A stretch of DNA of 64,000 bases from the NCBI RefSeq assembly GCF_029906645.1, contig NZ_JARYGZ010000001.1, positions 1,669,208 to 1,733,207 on the forward strand, written 5' to 3'. The first letter of the stretch is position 1. Each line of letters begins with the position of its first letter. Shown piece after piece: positions 54,639 to 63,745 of this stretch. This DNA is from Sphingomonas oryzagri. Its GTDB lineage: Bacteria > Pseudomonadota > Alphaproteobacteria > Sphingomonadales > Sphingomonadaceae. The notes beneath the pieces are model-generated. The model saw nothing but the letters and a program-made list of their open reading frames with translations. It was not told where the DNA came from and made no database searches. The position numbers and the translations under genes are program-made.

Positions 54639-55939
54639 GATCCGGCGGCGGCCTCTATCCTACCGCGCGCGCGGTGCTGCTGATGGCGGCGGGCGCCCCG
54701 GTGGCGCTGATCGTCGGCGTGGTCGCACCCGCGCTCTGGACGATCGGCTTCGCGTGGATGCTGCTGGTCGCTCTGCTGCTCGCCGCCGACGCGATGCTGG
54801 CGCCGGGCCGAGCCAAGGTCACCGCCGACCTTTCCGTGCCGGGCAGTGCGTCGGTCGGCAGCCGGATCGAGGCGACGCTGCGCCTTTCCGCGCGCACCCG
54901 CGTCCAGTCGGCGATCGACATCGACGATCGCCTTGCCGCTCCCGACGGTGTTCGCCGCGATCTGGATGGCGACGGAGGCACGCCGATCGCGCTCGACACG
55001 ATACGGCGTGGCACCGGCCATATTTCGGCGCTGTGGCTGCGCTGGAAGGGGCCGCTCGGCCTGATCTGGAACCAGCGCCGCGATGACCGCGACCATGCCG
55101 TGCTGATCACGCCGGACCTCCGCCCGGTGCGCGAGGACAGCCAATTGCTCATCCAGCAGGCGATCACCGGCGAGACGGCCCGGCGCGAGATCGGCACCGG
55201 CTCCGAATTCCAGTCGCTCGTCCAGTGGCAGGCCGGCATGGACCGCCGCGCGATCGACTGGAAGCAGTCCGCCCGCCACGCCACCCTGCTTGCCAAGGAC
55301 TGGCAGATCGAGCGCAACAACCAGATCCTGCTGGCGATCGACGCCGGCCGCGCCATGGCCGAGCCGCTGGGCGGCGTGCCCCGCGTCGATCGCGCCGTCA
55401 CCGCCGCGCTGCTGGCGGCCTATGTGGCGCTGAAGCTCGACGATCGTGTCGGCCTGTTCGCCTATGCCGAACAGCCGATCGTCTCGTCCGCCATCTCGCT
55501 CGGTATCCACAGCTTCCCGACATTGCAGAGGCTTGCGGCGGGTATCGACTACGGAACGCGAGAGGCGAACCACACGCTCGGTCTCACCCGCATCGCGCAG
55601 AAGCTCGACCGGCGGACGCTGATCGTCCTGTTCACCGAGTTCACCGATCCGACCAGCGCCGAGCTGATGGTCCGCGCCTGCGCGCCTTTGCTTGCACGCC
55701 ACCTGCTGATGTTCCTGATCTACCGCGACGAGGAACTGGAAAACCTCGCCGCCGCCGAACCGACCGAGCCGGAGGACGTCACCCGCGCCGTCGCCGCGCA
55801 GGCCCTGCTGCGCGAACGCGCGATCGTTGCCGCGCGGCTGAAGCGAATGGGCGTGCATATCGTCGAGGCGCGCCATGACACGGCGGGCACGGCGCTGGTC
55901 GAGGCGTATCTTGGCCTCAAGCGGCAGGGGGTGGTGTGA
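54635..55939 (+). CDS. DUF58 domain protein (von Willebrand-like MoxR partner)
   Basis: A 434-residue protein with two N-terminal membrane segments (about residues 12-30 and 33-50), a linker with beta-strand content, and the DUF58 signature RAIDWKQSARHATLLAKDWQ at about 206. The following VWA-like domain starts ILLAIDAGRAMAEP. The usual MIDAS DxSxS is replaced by DAGRA, so metal-ion adhesion is unlikely. Overlaps moxR by 4 bp. A palindromic repeat separates it from the SpoIIM gene. Confidence 0.9.
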   Translation: MRSGGGLYPTARAVLLMAAGAPVALIVGVVAPALWTIGFAWMLLVALLLAADAMLAPGRAKVTADLSVPGSASVGSRIEATLRLSARTRVQSAIDIDDRLAAPDGVRRDLDGDGGTPIALDTIRRGTGHISALWLRWKGPLGLIWNQRRDDRDHAVLITPDLRPVREDSQLLIQQAITGETARREIGTGSEFQSLVQWQAGMDRRAIDWKQSARHATLLAKDWQIERNNQILLAIDAGRAMAEPLGGVPRVDRAVTAALLAAYVALKLDDRVGLFAYAEQPIVSSAISLGIHSFPTLQRLAAGIDYGTREANHTLGLTRIAQKLDRRTLIVLFTEFTDPTSAELMVRACAPLLARHLLMFLIYRDEELENLAAAEPTEPEDVTRAVAAQALLRERAIVAARLKRMGVHIVEARHDTAGTALVEAYLGLKRQGVV

Positions 55940-55970
55940 TGGGCGACCTCTCCCTTGCCCCTCGCGATCC

Positions 55971-56049
55971 GTTCGTCCTGAGCGAAGTCGAAGGACGGAC
56001 AGCAAGCGCTTTCCTCCGTGGCCCGTCCTTCGACAGGCTCAGGACGAAC
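55971..56049. repeat. Palindromic repeat, family B copy 1
   Basis: An imperfect inverted repeat: GTTCGTCCTGAGCGAAGTCG plus AAGGACGG on the left, CCGTCCTTCGACAGGCTC plus AGGACGAAC on the right, with 24 bases between. It lies inside the MoxR operon between the DUF58 and SpoIIM genes. A second copy is at 63207-63286. This GTCCTGAGC/TCGAAGGAC motif is common in sphingomonad genomes. Confidence 0.8.
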
Positions 56050-56087
56050 GAGGTTTTTGGGGCAAGCGGATCGGAGGGCCGGTACTG

Positions 56088-57146
56088 ATGGCCATCTCGC
56101 TGCCTTTCCGCCGCAAGCGCGATGCGCATCTGCCCGACGACGAGCGCCCGCCCACCACGCGCCGGCTCGATCCGCTCCCCTCCGCCAAATTCCGCGCCGA
56201 GCGCGAGGGCGACTGGCGGCGGCTGGAGGAGTTGCTCGGCCGCGCCGAGCGCCGCTCCGCCGCGGCGCTGACCGACGAGGAACTGCTGGCGCTGCCCACC
56301 CTCTACCGGGCCACCGTGTCCGCGCTGGCGGTGGCGCGCGAGACGTCGCTCGATCGCGCGCTGATCGATTATCTGGAGGGGCTGTCCACCCGCGCCTATT
56401 TCTTCCTCTACGGCGTGCGCGGCCGGATCGGCCCGCGCGTGCGGCAATTCTTCCGCCACGACTGGCCCGCCGCCGTGCTGGCGCTGTGGAAGGAGACGCT
56501 CGCCTCGCTGCTGCTGCTCGCCGCCGGCACGCTCGCCGGCTACCTGCTGGTGCGCGCCGATTCCGGCTGGTTCATGGCGCTGGCTGGCGGCATGTCGCAG
56601 GGGCGCACACCGGATTCGTCGACCCAGCAACTGCGCGACGTGCTCTACAAGGGTGGTACCGACGGGCTGGAACTGCTCGCCGGCTTCCTGTTCACCAACA
56701 ACGCCAAGGTCGCGCTGCTCTGCTTCGCCTTCGGTTTCCTGATGGCGGTGCCGAGCACGATCCTGATCCTGATGAACGGCCTGACGCTCGGGGCATTCCT
56801 CGCGCTCTACGCGAACCACGGGATTGCGGGCGAACTGACCGGCTGGCTGTTCGTCCACGGCACCACCGAATTGTTCGCGATCGTGCTGGCGGGCGCGGCG
56901 GGCATCCGCATCGGTTGGGCGGTCGCCTTCCCCGGCCGCCTGTCGCGGATGGACGGCATGGCGGCGGCGGGCAAGCAGGCCGGCACCGTCATGGCCGGCG
57001 TCGTCGTGATGCTGTTCGTCGCCGCCCTGCTCGAAGGCTTCGTGCGCCAGCTCGTCACCACCGAATGGCTACGCTTCCTGATCGGCGGCACGATGCTGGC
57101 ACTGTGGCTCGCTTATTTCTACGGACCGGCGGGGCGCCGGCCATGA
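56088..57146 (+). CDS. Stage II sporulation protein M-like membrane protein
   Basis: A 352-residue membrane protein of the SpoIIM/DUF95 family. After a 130-residue helical cytosolic part come about six membrane segments, including LLLLAAGTLAGYLLVRAD, AKVALLCFAFGFLMAVPST and the conserved GLTLGAFLALYANHGIAGEL with HGTTELFAIVLAGAAG. In spore-formers SpoIIM works in engulfment; here it is a non-sporulating alphaproteobacterium, and the family is a normal MoxR-locus member. ATG 56088 after GGAGG. Stop overlaps the RDD gene start (ATGA). Confidence 0.9.
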   Translation: MAISLPFRRKRDAHLPDDERPPTTRRLDPLPSAKFRAEREGDWRRLEELLGRAERRSAAALTDEELLALPTLYRATVSALAVARETSLDRALIDYLEGLSTRAYFFLYGVRGRIGPRVRQFFRHDWPAAVLALWKETLASLLLLAAGTLAGYLLVRADSGWFMALAGGMSQGRTPDSSTQQLRDVLYKGGTDGLELLAGFLFTNNAKVALLCFAFGFLMAVPSTILILMNGLTLGAFLALYANHGIAGELTGWLFVHGTTELFAIVLAGAAGIRIGWAVAFPGRLSRMDGMAAAGKQAGTVMAGVVVMLFVAALLEGFVRQLVTTEWLRFLIGGTMLALWLAYFYGPAGRRP

Positions 57147-58015
57147 GCGCGCGGATCCCCAGGGAGACGAAGCGCGTCCGGATGCTGGTGACGCCCGAGG
57201 GCGTGCCGCTGCCGCTGGAACTCGCCGATGCGGGGCAGCGCGCGGGCGCCTTCCTGCTCGATATCCTGATCCTGTTCGGATCGATCATCGCGGTGACCAT
57301 CTTCCTGTTCTTCGTCGCGAAGGCGGTCCCCGGCCGGGCGACCGATCGCGCGGCGATCCTGCTCTGGACGATCGGCCTGTTCCTGCTGCGCAACTTCTAC
57401 TTCACCTGGTTCGAGGCGCGGCCGAGGGGGCAGACGCCCGGCAAGCGCGCGCTCGGCCTCAGGGTCATCGCGCGCCATGGCGGGCGGCTGACCCTCGACT
57501 CGGTGATCGCCCGCAACGCGCTGCGCGAGGTGGAGGCGTTCCTGCCGATCACGCTGATGATCCAGACGCTGGCGACGCAGGGCTACGACACGCTGATCGT
57601 ACTCTTCGGCCTCGGATGGACGGCGATCTTCCTGTTCCTGCCGCTGATGAACCGCGACCGCCTGCGCGCGGGCGACCTGCTGGCCGGCACCTGGGTGATC
57701 CGCGTGCCCAAACGGCCACTGCTGCCCGAACTGTCCGCCCACGCCGAGGAAACCGAATTCACCGACGCCGAACTGGATGCCTATGGCGTTTTCGAGCTGG
57801 AGACGCTGGAGCAGGTGATCCGCCAGGCGCACGCACCGGCCGTCGCCACCGTCACCCTCACGATCTGCCAACGGATCGGTCGCCAGCATTGGAGCGACGA
57901 CGGCGGGGAGCGCGATCTCGCCTTCCTCCAGGCCTATTATGCGGCGCTGCGCGGGCGACTGGAGCAGAAGCTGCTGTTCGGCAAGCGGCGCGCCGACAAG
58001 CACGATCGGACGTGA
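57143..58015 (+). CDS. RDD family membrane protein with C-terminal domain
   Basis: A 290-residue protein. The RDD domain starts about residue 22 (PLELADAGQRAGAFLLD, the R and D) with three to four membrane segments and RGQTPGKRALGLRVIA. After about residue 190 a cytosolic tail of about 100 residues includes EFTDAELDAYGVFELETLEQVIRQ and ends RRADKHDRT. RDD proteins are putative transporters or membrane organisers. It is the last gene of the MoxR operon, overlapping the SpoIIM gene. Confidence 0.87.
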   Translation: MSARIPRETKRVRMLVTPEGVPLPLELADAGQRAGAFLLDILILFGSIIAVTIFLFFVAKAVPGRATDRAAILLWTIGLFLLRNFYFTWFEARPRGQTPGKRALGLRVIARHGGRLTLDSVIARNALREVEAFLPITLMIQTLATQGYDTLIVLFGLGWTAIFLFLPLMNRDRLRAGDLLAGTWVIRVPKRPLLPELSAHAEETEFTDAELDAYGVFELETLEQVIRQAHAPAVATVTLTICQRIGRQHWSDDGGERDLAFLQAYYAALRGRLEQKLLFGKRRADKHDRT

Positions 58016-58171
58016 TCGAGACGCACTTTCAAAACGTTGCGGCTTTCTTGCAACATCATACATCCATCGTTCAGTTTATCGACTTCGCGGCGGGTTGACC
58101 CGTGCCTCCACTGCGGCCAACCTGCCCGGATGCCATTGAGGGATGGCGAAAAAGCAAGGGGACTGAACGAC

Positions 58172-61100
58172 ATGGGTATCGGCAAGGCTCGCCGGGCGGC
58201 GCTCGGGGCGACGGCTATTGTGGCGCTCGGCGCGGCGCTCGCAGCGGCTCCCGCCAGCGCGGTCGTGATCAACGACGGCTACACGCCGGGCGATGTCGTC
58301 GATCCCAACAACATCACCGGCGTCGGCCAGATGGTGACCGATCAGGGCGATGGCTATGTCGGCCTCTGCACCGCGACCCTGATCAACCCGCGCACCGTGA
58401 TCCTCGCCGCGCACTGCGTCAACGACGCGCCGGCTTCTTCCTATGGCTCCGGCCATGGGGGCACGGCGATCGGCGTCGGCTTCCAGGCGGACAACCTGCC
58501 GTCAGTCCGCGACTGGTTCGCCGCCGGCTTCCAGACCATCCAGTCCGACTATTTCTACAACGGCAGCTACGTCGTCTATAACCAGCACTCGCTGGATCTC
58601 GGGCCGGACAACAACTTCCTGCAGGGCGACGTCGCGATGATCGCGTTCGACACGCCCGTTTCCGGCGTGCCGACCCACGACCTGCTGTTCAGCCCGCTCG
58701 ACGGCCCGACCCACGCCACCATCACCGGCTACGGCGACAACGGCACTGGCACTACCGGCCAGCAGGGCCTCGATTTCAAGCGCCGCGTCGCCGAGAACAT
58801 GGTGAGCGTGCTGGGTTCGCTCGACGACGTCGACGGCGCGCTGTTCGGCGTGCCCGACGGCCTGCCGCAGAATCTCTACCAGATCGACTTCAACGATCCC
58901 AAGTACGGCACCCCCGGCGCCAGCCCGTTCGATTTCAACATCTTCGGCGACAGCGCGTTGACGAAGGAGGGCATCACCGCGCCGGGCGACTCCGGTGGCC
59001 CGCTGATCATCGACCAGGCATTCGCCAAGCCGGTGATCGCGGGCGTCCTTTCGGGCGGCAGCGACTATTATTATCCGGTCGGCCCGCGCGCCGGCTACGG
59101 GACGACCAGCTTCTACCAGCCGCTCTACCTGTTCTGGGACTGGATCGTCGCCAACAACCCGTACAAGTACGTCTCCGCCAAGGCGGGTGACGGCAGCTGG
59201 ACCGATCCCAACCACTGGGTGATCAACCTCGATCCGGTCTACCAGGTGATCGGTGCCGACGGCCAGCTCGTGAACGGCCTGCCGACCACGCCGGCCGCCG
59301 GCATCGACGGCACCAGCCCGAAATTCGGCAACGTCTGCTATTACGACAGTTGCGTCGACATCTCGCAGAACGACACGGCATCGGCCGGCGCTTCGGCGAA
59401 GTCGAACGACAAGGGCAGCGCCAAGATCTCGCTGGACGACGCGACGCACGCCGCGCAATCCGGCATCGCCAACATCGACGGCACGCACAGCGCCACCGCC
59501 GATCTCGATCCGGTCGGCGATCCGCCGGCGGAAGGATCGGCGACGGTCGGCGGCGAGGTCGTGCAGGGTGCGCCCGGCTCGTCGGGCTTCGTGCCCAACG
59601 ATACGGACGGCGACGGCACCTCCGCCCACCCGGCGCGCTATTACGACGTCACGCTCTCGGCCGACGGCACCACCACGTTGTCCGGCGCGGACATCATCAT
59701 CGATCGCCTGACGCTCTCGGGCGCCAATTCCGGCCTGACGATCGCCGCCGACGCCAATCTCGGCACGCTGATCGACACCACCCAGACGGCCGGCATCATG
59801 ACGGTTGACGGCGGCTACGTCTCGATCGGCGAATATTATCTGGCCGGCGGTCTGCTCCAGGGCAACGGCACCGTCGTCGCGCCCGACGTGATCTCGATGC
59901 TCGGTGCGATCGCGCCGGGTCGTCTCGGCACGATCGGCACGCTGACGGTCGGCGGCAACCTCATCATGACGTCAGGCACCCGCACCTACATGGATATCGG
60001 TGCGACCACTGCCGACAAGCTGGTGATCACCGCCAATCCGTTCATCGATCCCACGGTCGAGGATTCGGTGACCGGCGTCGGCGCGCTCGGCGGCATCCTC
60101 GCGCTCGCGCCGGCCAAGGGCTATCACTACGACCCGAACCGCACCTACACGCTGATCTCCGCCACGGGCGGCCTGCAGGACCAGTTCGCGGCGGTCACCG
60201 AACTGTCCGCGATCCTCTACCCGGTCGTCACCCAGACGGCGGACACGCTGTCGGTACAGATCCGCGCGCGGCCCTACAGCAGCGTCGTGAGCGGCTCGCC
60301 GGTTCAGGATGCCTATGCCAAGCTGCTCGATCACAGCCGCGCGGGCGGGTCGCTCGTCCAGGCTTTCTACGACCAGACCGACGTGATGGCGCTCGATCCG
60401 CTGAAGGCATCGCTGGAGGCGGCCGGGCCGTTCGCCCAGCAGACCGAGGTGGGCCTGACGCGGATGCAGGACGAGGCGATCGCCAAATTCTACCGCGATC
60501 GCCTGAGTCTGCTGCGCAGCGGTGGTGCTACCGAGCAGCTCGCGGTGCTGGGCAATCCGCTCGGCGTGGTCCGCACCGGCTACCAGACCGCGCAGGATGT
60601 CGCATCCGGCCTGATCCAGGCGCCGACCAATCCGCGGCAGACCTCGGTCAAGCTGCCGGAAGGCGTCAGCGCCTATCTGGCGGGCGGCTATCTGGACGGT
60701 TCGTCGCGGCCGCTGCCGAACCTGATCACCGGCAAGAAGGATGATCTGTCGGGCTGGTACGTCGCGGGCGGCATCGAAAAGCAGATCGACGAGCGGACCA
60801 TCACCGGCGTCTCGGCCAGCTACTCGCACGGCAAGGGCGATACGGTTCTCTCCGAGCGGGCGCGTAGCAACATGTTCCAGCTCGCCGCCTACGGCACCTA
60901 CAGCTTCGGCAACGGCGCCTTCGTCAACGCCACCGTCACCGGCGGCCTGCTCAACATCAAGACGCGCCGCCAGTTCACGCTGGGCGACGTCACCGCCAAG
61001 CTGCACAACGAAGAGAACAGCCCGATCATCTCGGGCGAGCTGGCGCTCGGCTACGACATCAAGACCGCCGGCTTCACGCTGACGCCGATGGCCTCGTTCC

Positions 61101-61498
61101 GCAGCAGCCACCTCCAGTTCGAGGGCGGACAGGAGAGCGGCGGCGTCGGCTCGCTCACCTACGCCACGCGGAGCTTCAACAGCCTGCAGGCGCGCATCGG
61201 CGGCAACATCGCGATGGACATGGGCGGCAATATCCACCCGCACGTGGACGCCGCCTTCGTCCACGACTTCAAGAAGAGCAGCGCGGACGTCCTCGCCCGC
61301 TTCACCGAAGCCCAGGGCGCGGGCCTCGGCTATGCCGACTTCGGCTCGTTCGGTCGCGACCAGAATTGGGGCGAGGTCGGCGGCGGCCTTACTCTCGTGA
61401 GCGGCTCGACGGATATCGGCGTCTCGGCCGACACGGTCTTCGGCCGGCAGGATCTGAGCTACCAGGTCTATCGCGGCTCGGTGACCTTCCACTTCTAA
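58172..61498 (+). CDS. Serine protease autotransporter
   Basis: A 1108-residue type Va autotransporter. The signal peptide is at residues 1-30 (ending PASA). The trypsin-like S1 domain holds the triad H81 (LAAHCV), D153 (GDVAMIAFD) and S274 (PGDSGGPL). A long beta-helical passenger follows (about 350-830), rich in short repeats such as GDGTS-like turns and TLTVGGNLIM, then a translocator beta-barrel (about 840-1108) ending with the barrel signature SVTFHF. It should be displayed on, or released from, the outer membrane. ATG 58172 precedes the signal peptide; a longer frame exists upstream. Confidence 0.92.
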   Translation: MGIGKARRAALGATAIVALGAALAAAPASAVVINDGYTPGDVVDPNNITGVGQMVTDQGDGYVGLCTATLINPRTVILAAHCVNDAPASSYGSGHGGTAIGVGFQADNLPSVRDWFAAGFQTIQSDYFYNGSYVVYNQHSLDLGPDNNFLQGDVAMIAFDTPVSGVPTHDLLFSPLDGPTHATITGYGDNGTGTTGQQGLDFKRRVAENMVSVLGSLDDVDGALFGVPDGLPQNLYQIDFNDPKYGTPGASPFDFNIFGDSALTKEGITAPGDSGGPLIIDQAFAKPVIAGVLSGGSDYYYPVGPRAGYGTTSFYQPLYLFWDWIVANNPYKYVSAKAGDGSWTDPNHWVINLDPVYQVIGADGQLVNGLPTTPAAGIDGTSPKFGNVCYYDSCVDISQNDTASAGASAKSNDKGSAKISLDDATHAAQSGIANIDGTHSATADLDPVGDPPAEGSATVGGEVVQGAPGSSGFVPNDTDGDGTSAHPARYYDVTLSADGTTTLSGADIIIDRLTLSGANSGLTIAADANLGTLIDTTQTAGIMTVDGGYVSIGEYYLAGGLLQGNGTVVAPDVISMLGAIAPGRLGTIGTLTVGGNLIMTSGTRTYMDIGATTADKLVITANPFIDPTVEDSVTGVGALGGILALAPAKGYHYDPNRTYTLISATGGLQDQFAAVTELSAILYPVVTQTADTLSVQIRARPYSSVVSGSPVQDAYAKLLDHSRAGGSLVQAFYDQTDVMALDPLKASLEAAGPFAQQTEVGLTRMQDEAIAKFYRDRLSLLRSGGATEQLAVLGNPLGVVRTGYQTAQDVASGLIQAPTNPRQTSVKLPEGVSAYLAGGYLDGSSRPLPNLITGKKDDLSGWYVAGGIEKQIDERTITGVSASYSHGKGDTVLSERARSNMFQLAAYGTYSFGNGAFVNATVTGGLLNIKTRRQFTLGDVTAKLHNEENSPIISGELALGYDIKTAGFTLTPMASFRSSHLQFEGGQESGGVGSLTYATRSFNSLQARIGGNIAMDMGGNIHPHVDAAFVHDFKKSSADVLARFTEAQGAGLGYADFGSFGRDQNWGEVGGGLTLVSGSTDIGVSADTVFGRQDLSYQVYRGSVTFHF

Positions 61499-61504
61499 GA
61501 CTCT

Positions 61505-61631
61505 CCCCCTCCCTTGAAAGGGAGGGGATCGAGGGGTGGGTCTTGGGTCTCGGTACGGGAACCAAGGGGGACGAGATCCAAGTCACGCACGCCTCCACCC
61601 ACCCCCAACCCCCTTCCTTTCAGGGAGGGGG
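61505..61631. repeat. Paired palindromic repeat, family A copy 2
   Basis: Same element as 15518-15620: CCCCTCCCTTGAAAGGGAGGGG with a GAGGGGTGGGTC tail on the left (61505-61541) and the inverted unit on the right (61596-61631). The right arm runs into CTTTTCTTTT, so the palindrome might also act as an intrinsic terminator for the autotransporter gene. Confidence 0.78.
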
Positions 61632-61702
61632 CTTTTCTTTTCTGGGGATGGTTCGGCCCGACTCGCTTGGCCTCGCCGCCCCCGCTCCCTAGAACGGCCG
61701 GC

Positions 61703-63184
61703 ATGACCGTTGCCGTCGACATGGGCACCGCGCCGGACGGCGCCGTCGCCCCCATGGATCTGGAGGAACTGCTCGCCACCCGATTGCTCGTTCAGGGCAA
61801 TAGCGGGTCCGGTAAGTCGCACCTGCTGCGCCGCCTGCTCGAAGGATCGGCCAAGTGGGTGCAGCAGGTGATCGTCGATCCCGAGGGCGATTTCGTCACC
61901 CTGTCAGATCGCTTCGGCCATGTCGTGGTCGATGGCGGCGCGCACAGCGAGATCGAGCTGCGCCGCCTTGCCCTGCGCATCCGCGAGCAGCGCGTCTCGG
62001 TGGTGCTGACGCTCGAGGGGCTGGAGGTCGAAGGCCAGATGCGCGCCGCCGCCACCTTTCTCTCGACCCTGTTCGATGCCCCGCGCGAACATTGGTATCC
62101 GGCGCTGGTGGTGGTGGACGAAGCGCAGCTCTTCGCCCCTTCTGTGGCCGGCGAGGTGTCGGACGAGGTGCGGCGCCTCTCGCTCGGCGCGATGACCAAC
62201 CTGATGTGCCGCGGCCGCAAGCGCGGCCTTGCCGGGGTGATCGCCACACAGCGCCTCGCCAAGCTCGCCAAGAACGTCGCCGCAGAGGCCAGCAATTTCC
62301 TGATGGGCCGCACCTTCCTCGACATCGACATGGCGCGCGCCGCCGATCTGCTGGGGCTGGAGCGGCGGCAGGCCGAGCAGTTCCGCGATCTCGCGCGCGG
62401 CCACTTCATCGCGCTCGGCCCGGCGCTGTCGCGGCGCCCGCTGCCGATCAAGATCGGCGAGGTGGAGACGCAGGCGCGCTCGTCCTCGCCCAAATTGATG
62501 CCGCTGCCGGTCGTGCCCGACGACGAAGCGCGTGCGCAGCTCTTCGAGCGGCCGACGGAACTGGATCTGCCGATGCCGGCGCCCGCTCCCCCGCCTCCAC
62601 CGCGCCCGAGCATGGAGCAGCTGCTCCGATCGATCGAGGCGCCCGCCACCAATCCGGCCGACGAGGCGAGACCCGAAAAATCGCCCGAAGAGCGCGACGC
62701 GATCGTAGCCGCCTGCCTCGCCGAAATCGTCGCTGACGAGGGCGAGAGCTTCCGCCCGGCCGCCGTGCTGTTTCAGGATTTCGGCGTGCGCTGCCGGATG
62801 CGCGGCCTTGCCGATTCCGGCCTCGACCTTGCCGGCTTCCGTACCCGCCTGTCGCTGGCCCGCGCCGGGCTTTACGAGGCGATCGTGGAGGGCGACCCGA
62901 TGGCCGACGCCGCCCGCGAAGCCGAGGCGCTGCCGGAGGATGCACGCGGCGTATTCCTGCTCCTCGCCCGCGCCGCGCTGGAGCGCGCGATCTGTCCCTC
63001 CGACATGGAGATCGCCCGCGTCTACGGCACGCATTCGACCGGCCGGGCGAAGCGCCTTCTAGGGTTTCTCGAACAGCAGGGCGCGATCGTCATCCGCATC
63101 GACCTGCGCGGCGGACGGGCAATCGCGCTCCCCGCGCTGGGCTGGACGACGGCTGTGTCGGAGAAGGCGACGGCGGAAGCCTGA
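61703..63184 (+). CDS. HerA/DUF87-like ATP-binding protein
   Basis: A 493-residue P-loop ATPase related to the HerA-FtsK superfamily. Walker A is GNSGSGKSH (residues 32-40), Walker B VVVDEAQLFAP (about 133-143), and the sensor-like arginine region is LMCRGRKRGLAGVIATQRLAKL. After about residue 250 comes a proline-rich linker (PMPAPAPPPPPRPS) and a C-terminal region of two or more winged-helix-like segments (about 330-470). HerA usually pairs with NurA nuclease in archaea; here no nuclease partner is adjacent. ATG 61703. Confidence 0.83.
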   Translation: MTVAVDMGTAPDGAVAPMDLEELLATRLLVQGNSGSGKSHLLRRLLEGSAKWVQQVIVDPEGDFVTLSDRFGHVVVDGGAHSEIELRRLALRIREQRVSVVLTLEGLEVEGQMRAAATFLSTLFDAPREHWYPALVVVDEAQLFAPSVAGEVSDEVRRLSLGAMTNLMCRGRKRGLAGVIATQRLAKLAKNVAAEASNFLMGRTFLDIDMARAADLLGLERRQAEQFRDLARGHFIALGPALSRRPLPIKIGEVETQARSSSPKLMPLPVVPDDEARAQLFERPTELDLPMPAPAPPPPPRPSMEQLLRSIEAPATNPADEARPEKSPEERDAIVAACLAEIVADEGESFRPAAVLFQDFGVRCRMRGLADSGLDLAGFRTRLSLARAGLYEAIVEGDPMADAAREAEALPEDARGVFLLLARAALERAICPSDMEIARVYGTHSTGRAKRLLGFLEQQGAIVIRIDLRGGRAIALPALGWTTAVSEKATAEA

Positions 63185-63206
63185 TCCACATCGCGCGCTA
63201 AAACCC

Positions 63207-63286
63207 GCTCGCACTGAGCGAAGTCGAAGTGCGTGCCACACGCACCACACTTGCAGCACGTCCTTCGACTACGCTCAGGACGAACG
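63207..63286. repeat. Palindromic repeat, family B copy 2
   Basis: Inverted repeat with CACTGAGCGAAGTCGAAGTG on the left and CACGTCCTTCGACTACGCTC followed by AGGACGAACG on the right. It is related to 55971-56049 but diverged on the left arm. It lies between the HerA-like gene and the convergent small exported protein gene. Confidence 0.75.
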
Positions 63287-63303
63287 GATCAATACAGGAA
63301 GGT

Positions 63304-63645
63304 TTAATCCAGCTTTCCACACTCGGGCAGCTTCAGCGCCTTCATGTCGCCGCACTGGCGCACCTGCACGCTGCCGTCCGGCCCGGTGAAGATCGCAAAA
63401 TCGCCACCCGGCTGGCAGTGCGCCACCCAGAAGCCGAGATTGCCGTGCGGCCCGCGATAGGCGCTCTTGGAGAGCCGCCCGCATTTCTCGTCGCTGTTGG
63501 TGATCGCACGGCGGAGCGCGCCGTTGCGGTCGGCCAGCCCCAGCGCCATCAGCTTCTGGTTGAACGGGTTTGCCCATTGCGGCACCGCAGCCACTGCCGG
63601 CGCGGTGAGAACCAACCCGATCAGGCCACCGATCAACGCACGCAT
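63304..63645 (-). CDS. Small exported hypothetical protein
   Basis: A 113-residue protein with a signal peptide (MRALIGGLIGLVLTAPAVAAV, cleavage at about 20) and AAAGGAG upstream of ATG 63645. The mature part has four cysteines (DEKCGRLS, VAHCQPGG, VRQCGDM, LPECGKLD) that likely form two disulfides, and blocks YRGPHGNLGFWVAHC and GDFAIFTGPDGSVQVRQCG. No family is recognised, although such periplasmic proteins are common in sphingomonads. Divergent from the CsbD gene. Function unknown. Confidence 0.68.
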   Translation of the reverse strand: MRALIGGLIGLVLTAPAVAAVPQWANPFNQKLMALGLADRNGALRRAITNSDEKCGRLSKSAYRGPHGNLGFWVAHCQPGGDFAIFTGPDGSVQVRQCGDMKALKLPECGKLD

Positions 63646-63679
63646 TTCCAATCTCCTTTCGCAACCGAACCATTTCATG

Positions 63680-63705
63680 CGAACCCGTCGCGCGATTCGG
63701 GCGTT
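63680..63705 (+). promoter_or_regulatory. EcfG-like promoter of the CsbD gene
   Basis: CGAAC (63680-63684), 17 bp, CGTT (63702-63705), 41 bp upstream of the CsbD ATG. One base off the GGAAC -35 consensus, with the -10 exact. It fits the general-stress role of the CsbD family. Confidence 0.5.
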
Positions 63706-63745
63706 CATTATGCCGATAGGCTAAACCCTTCAGGAGACACAGACC

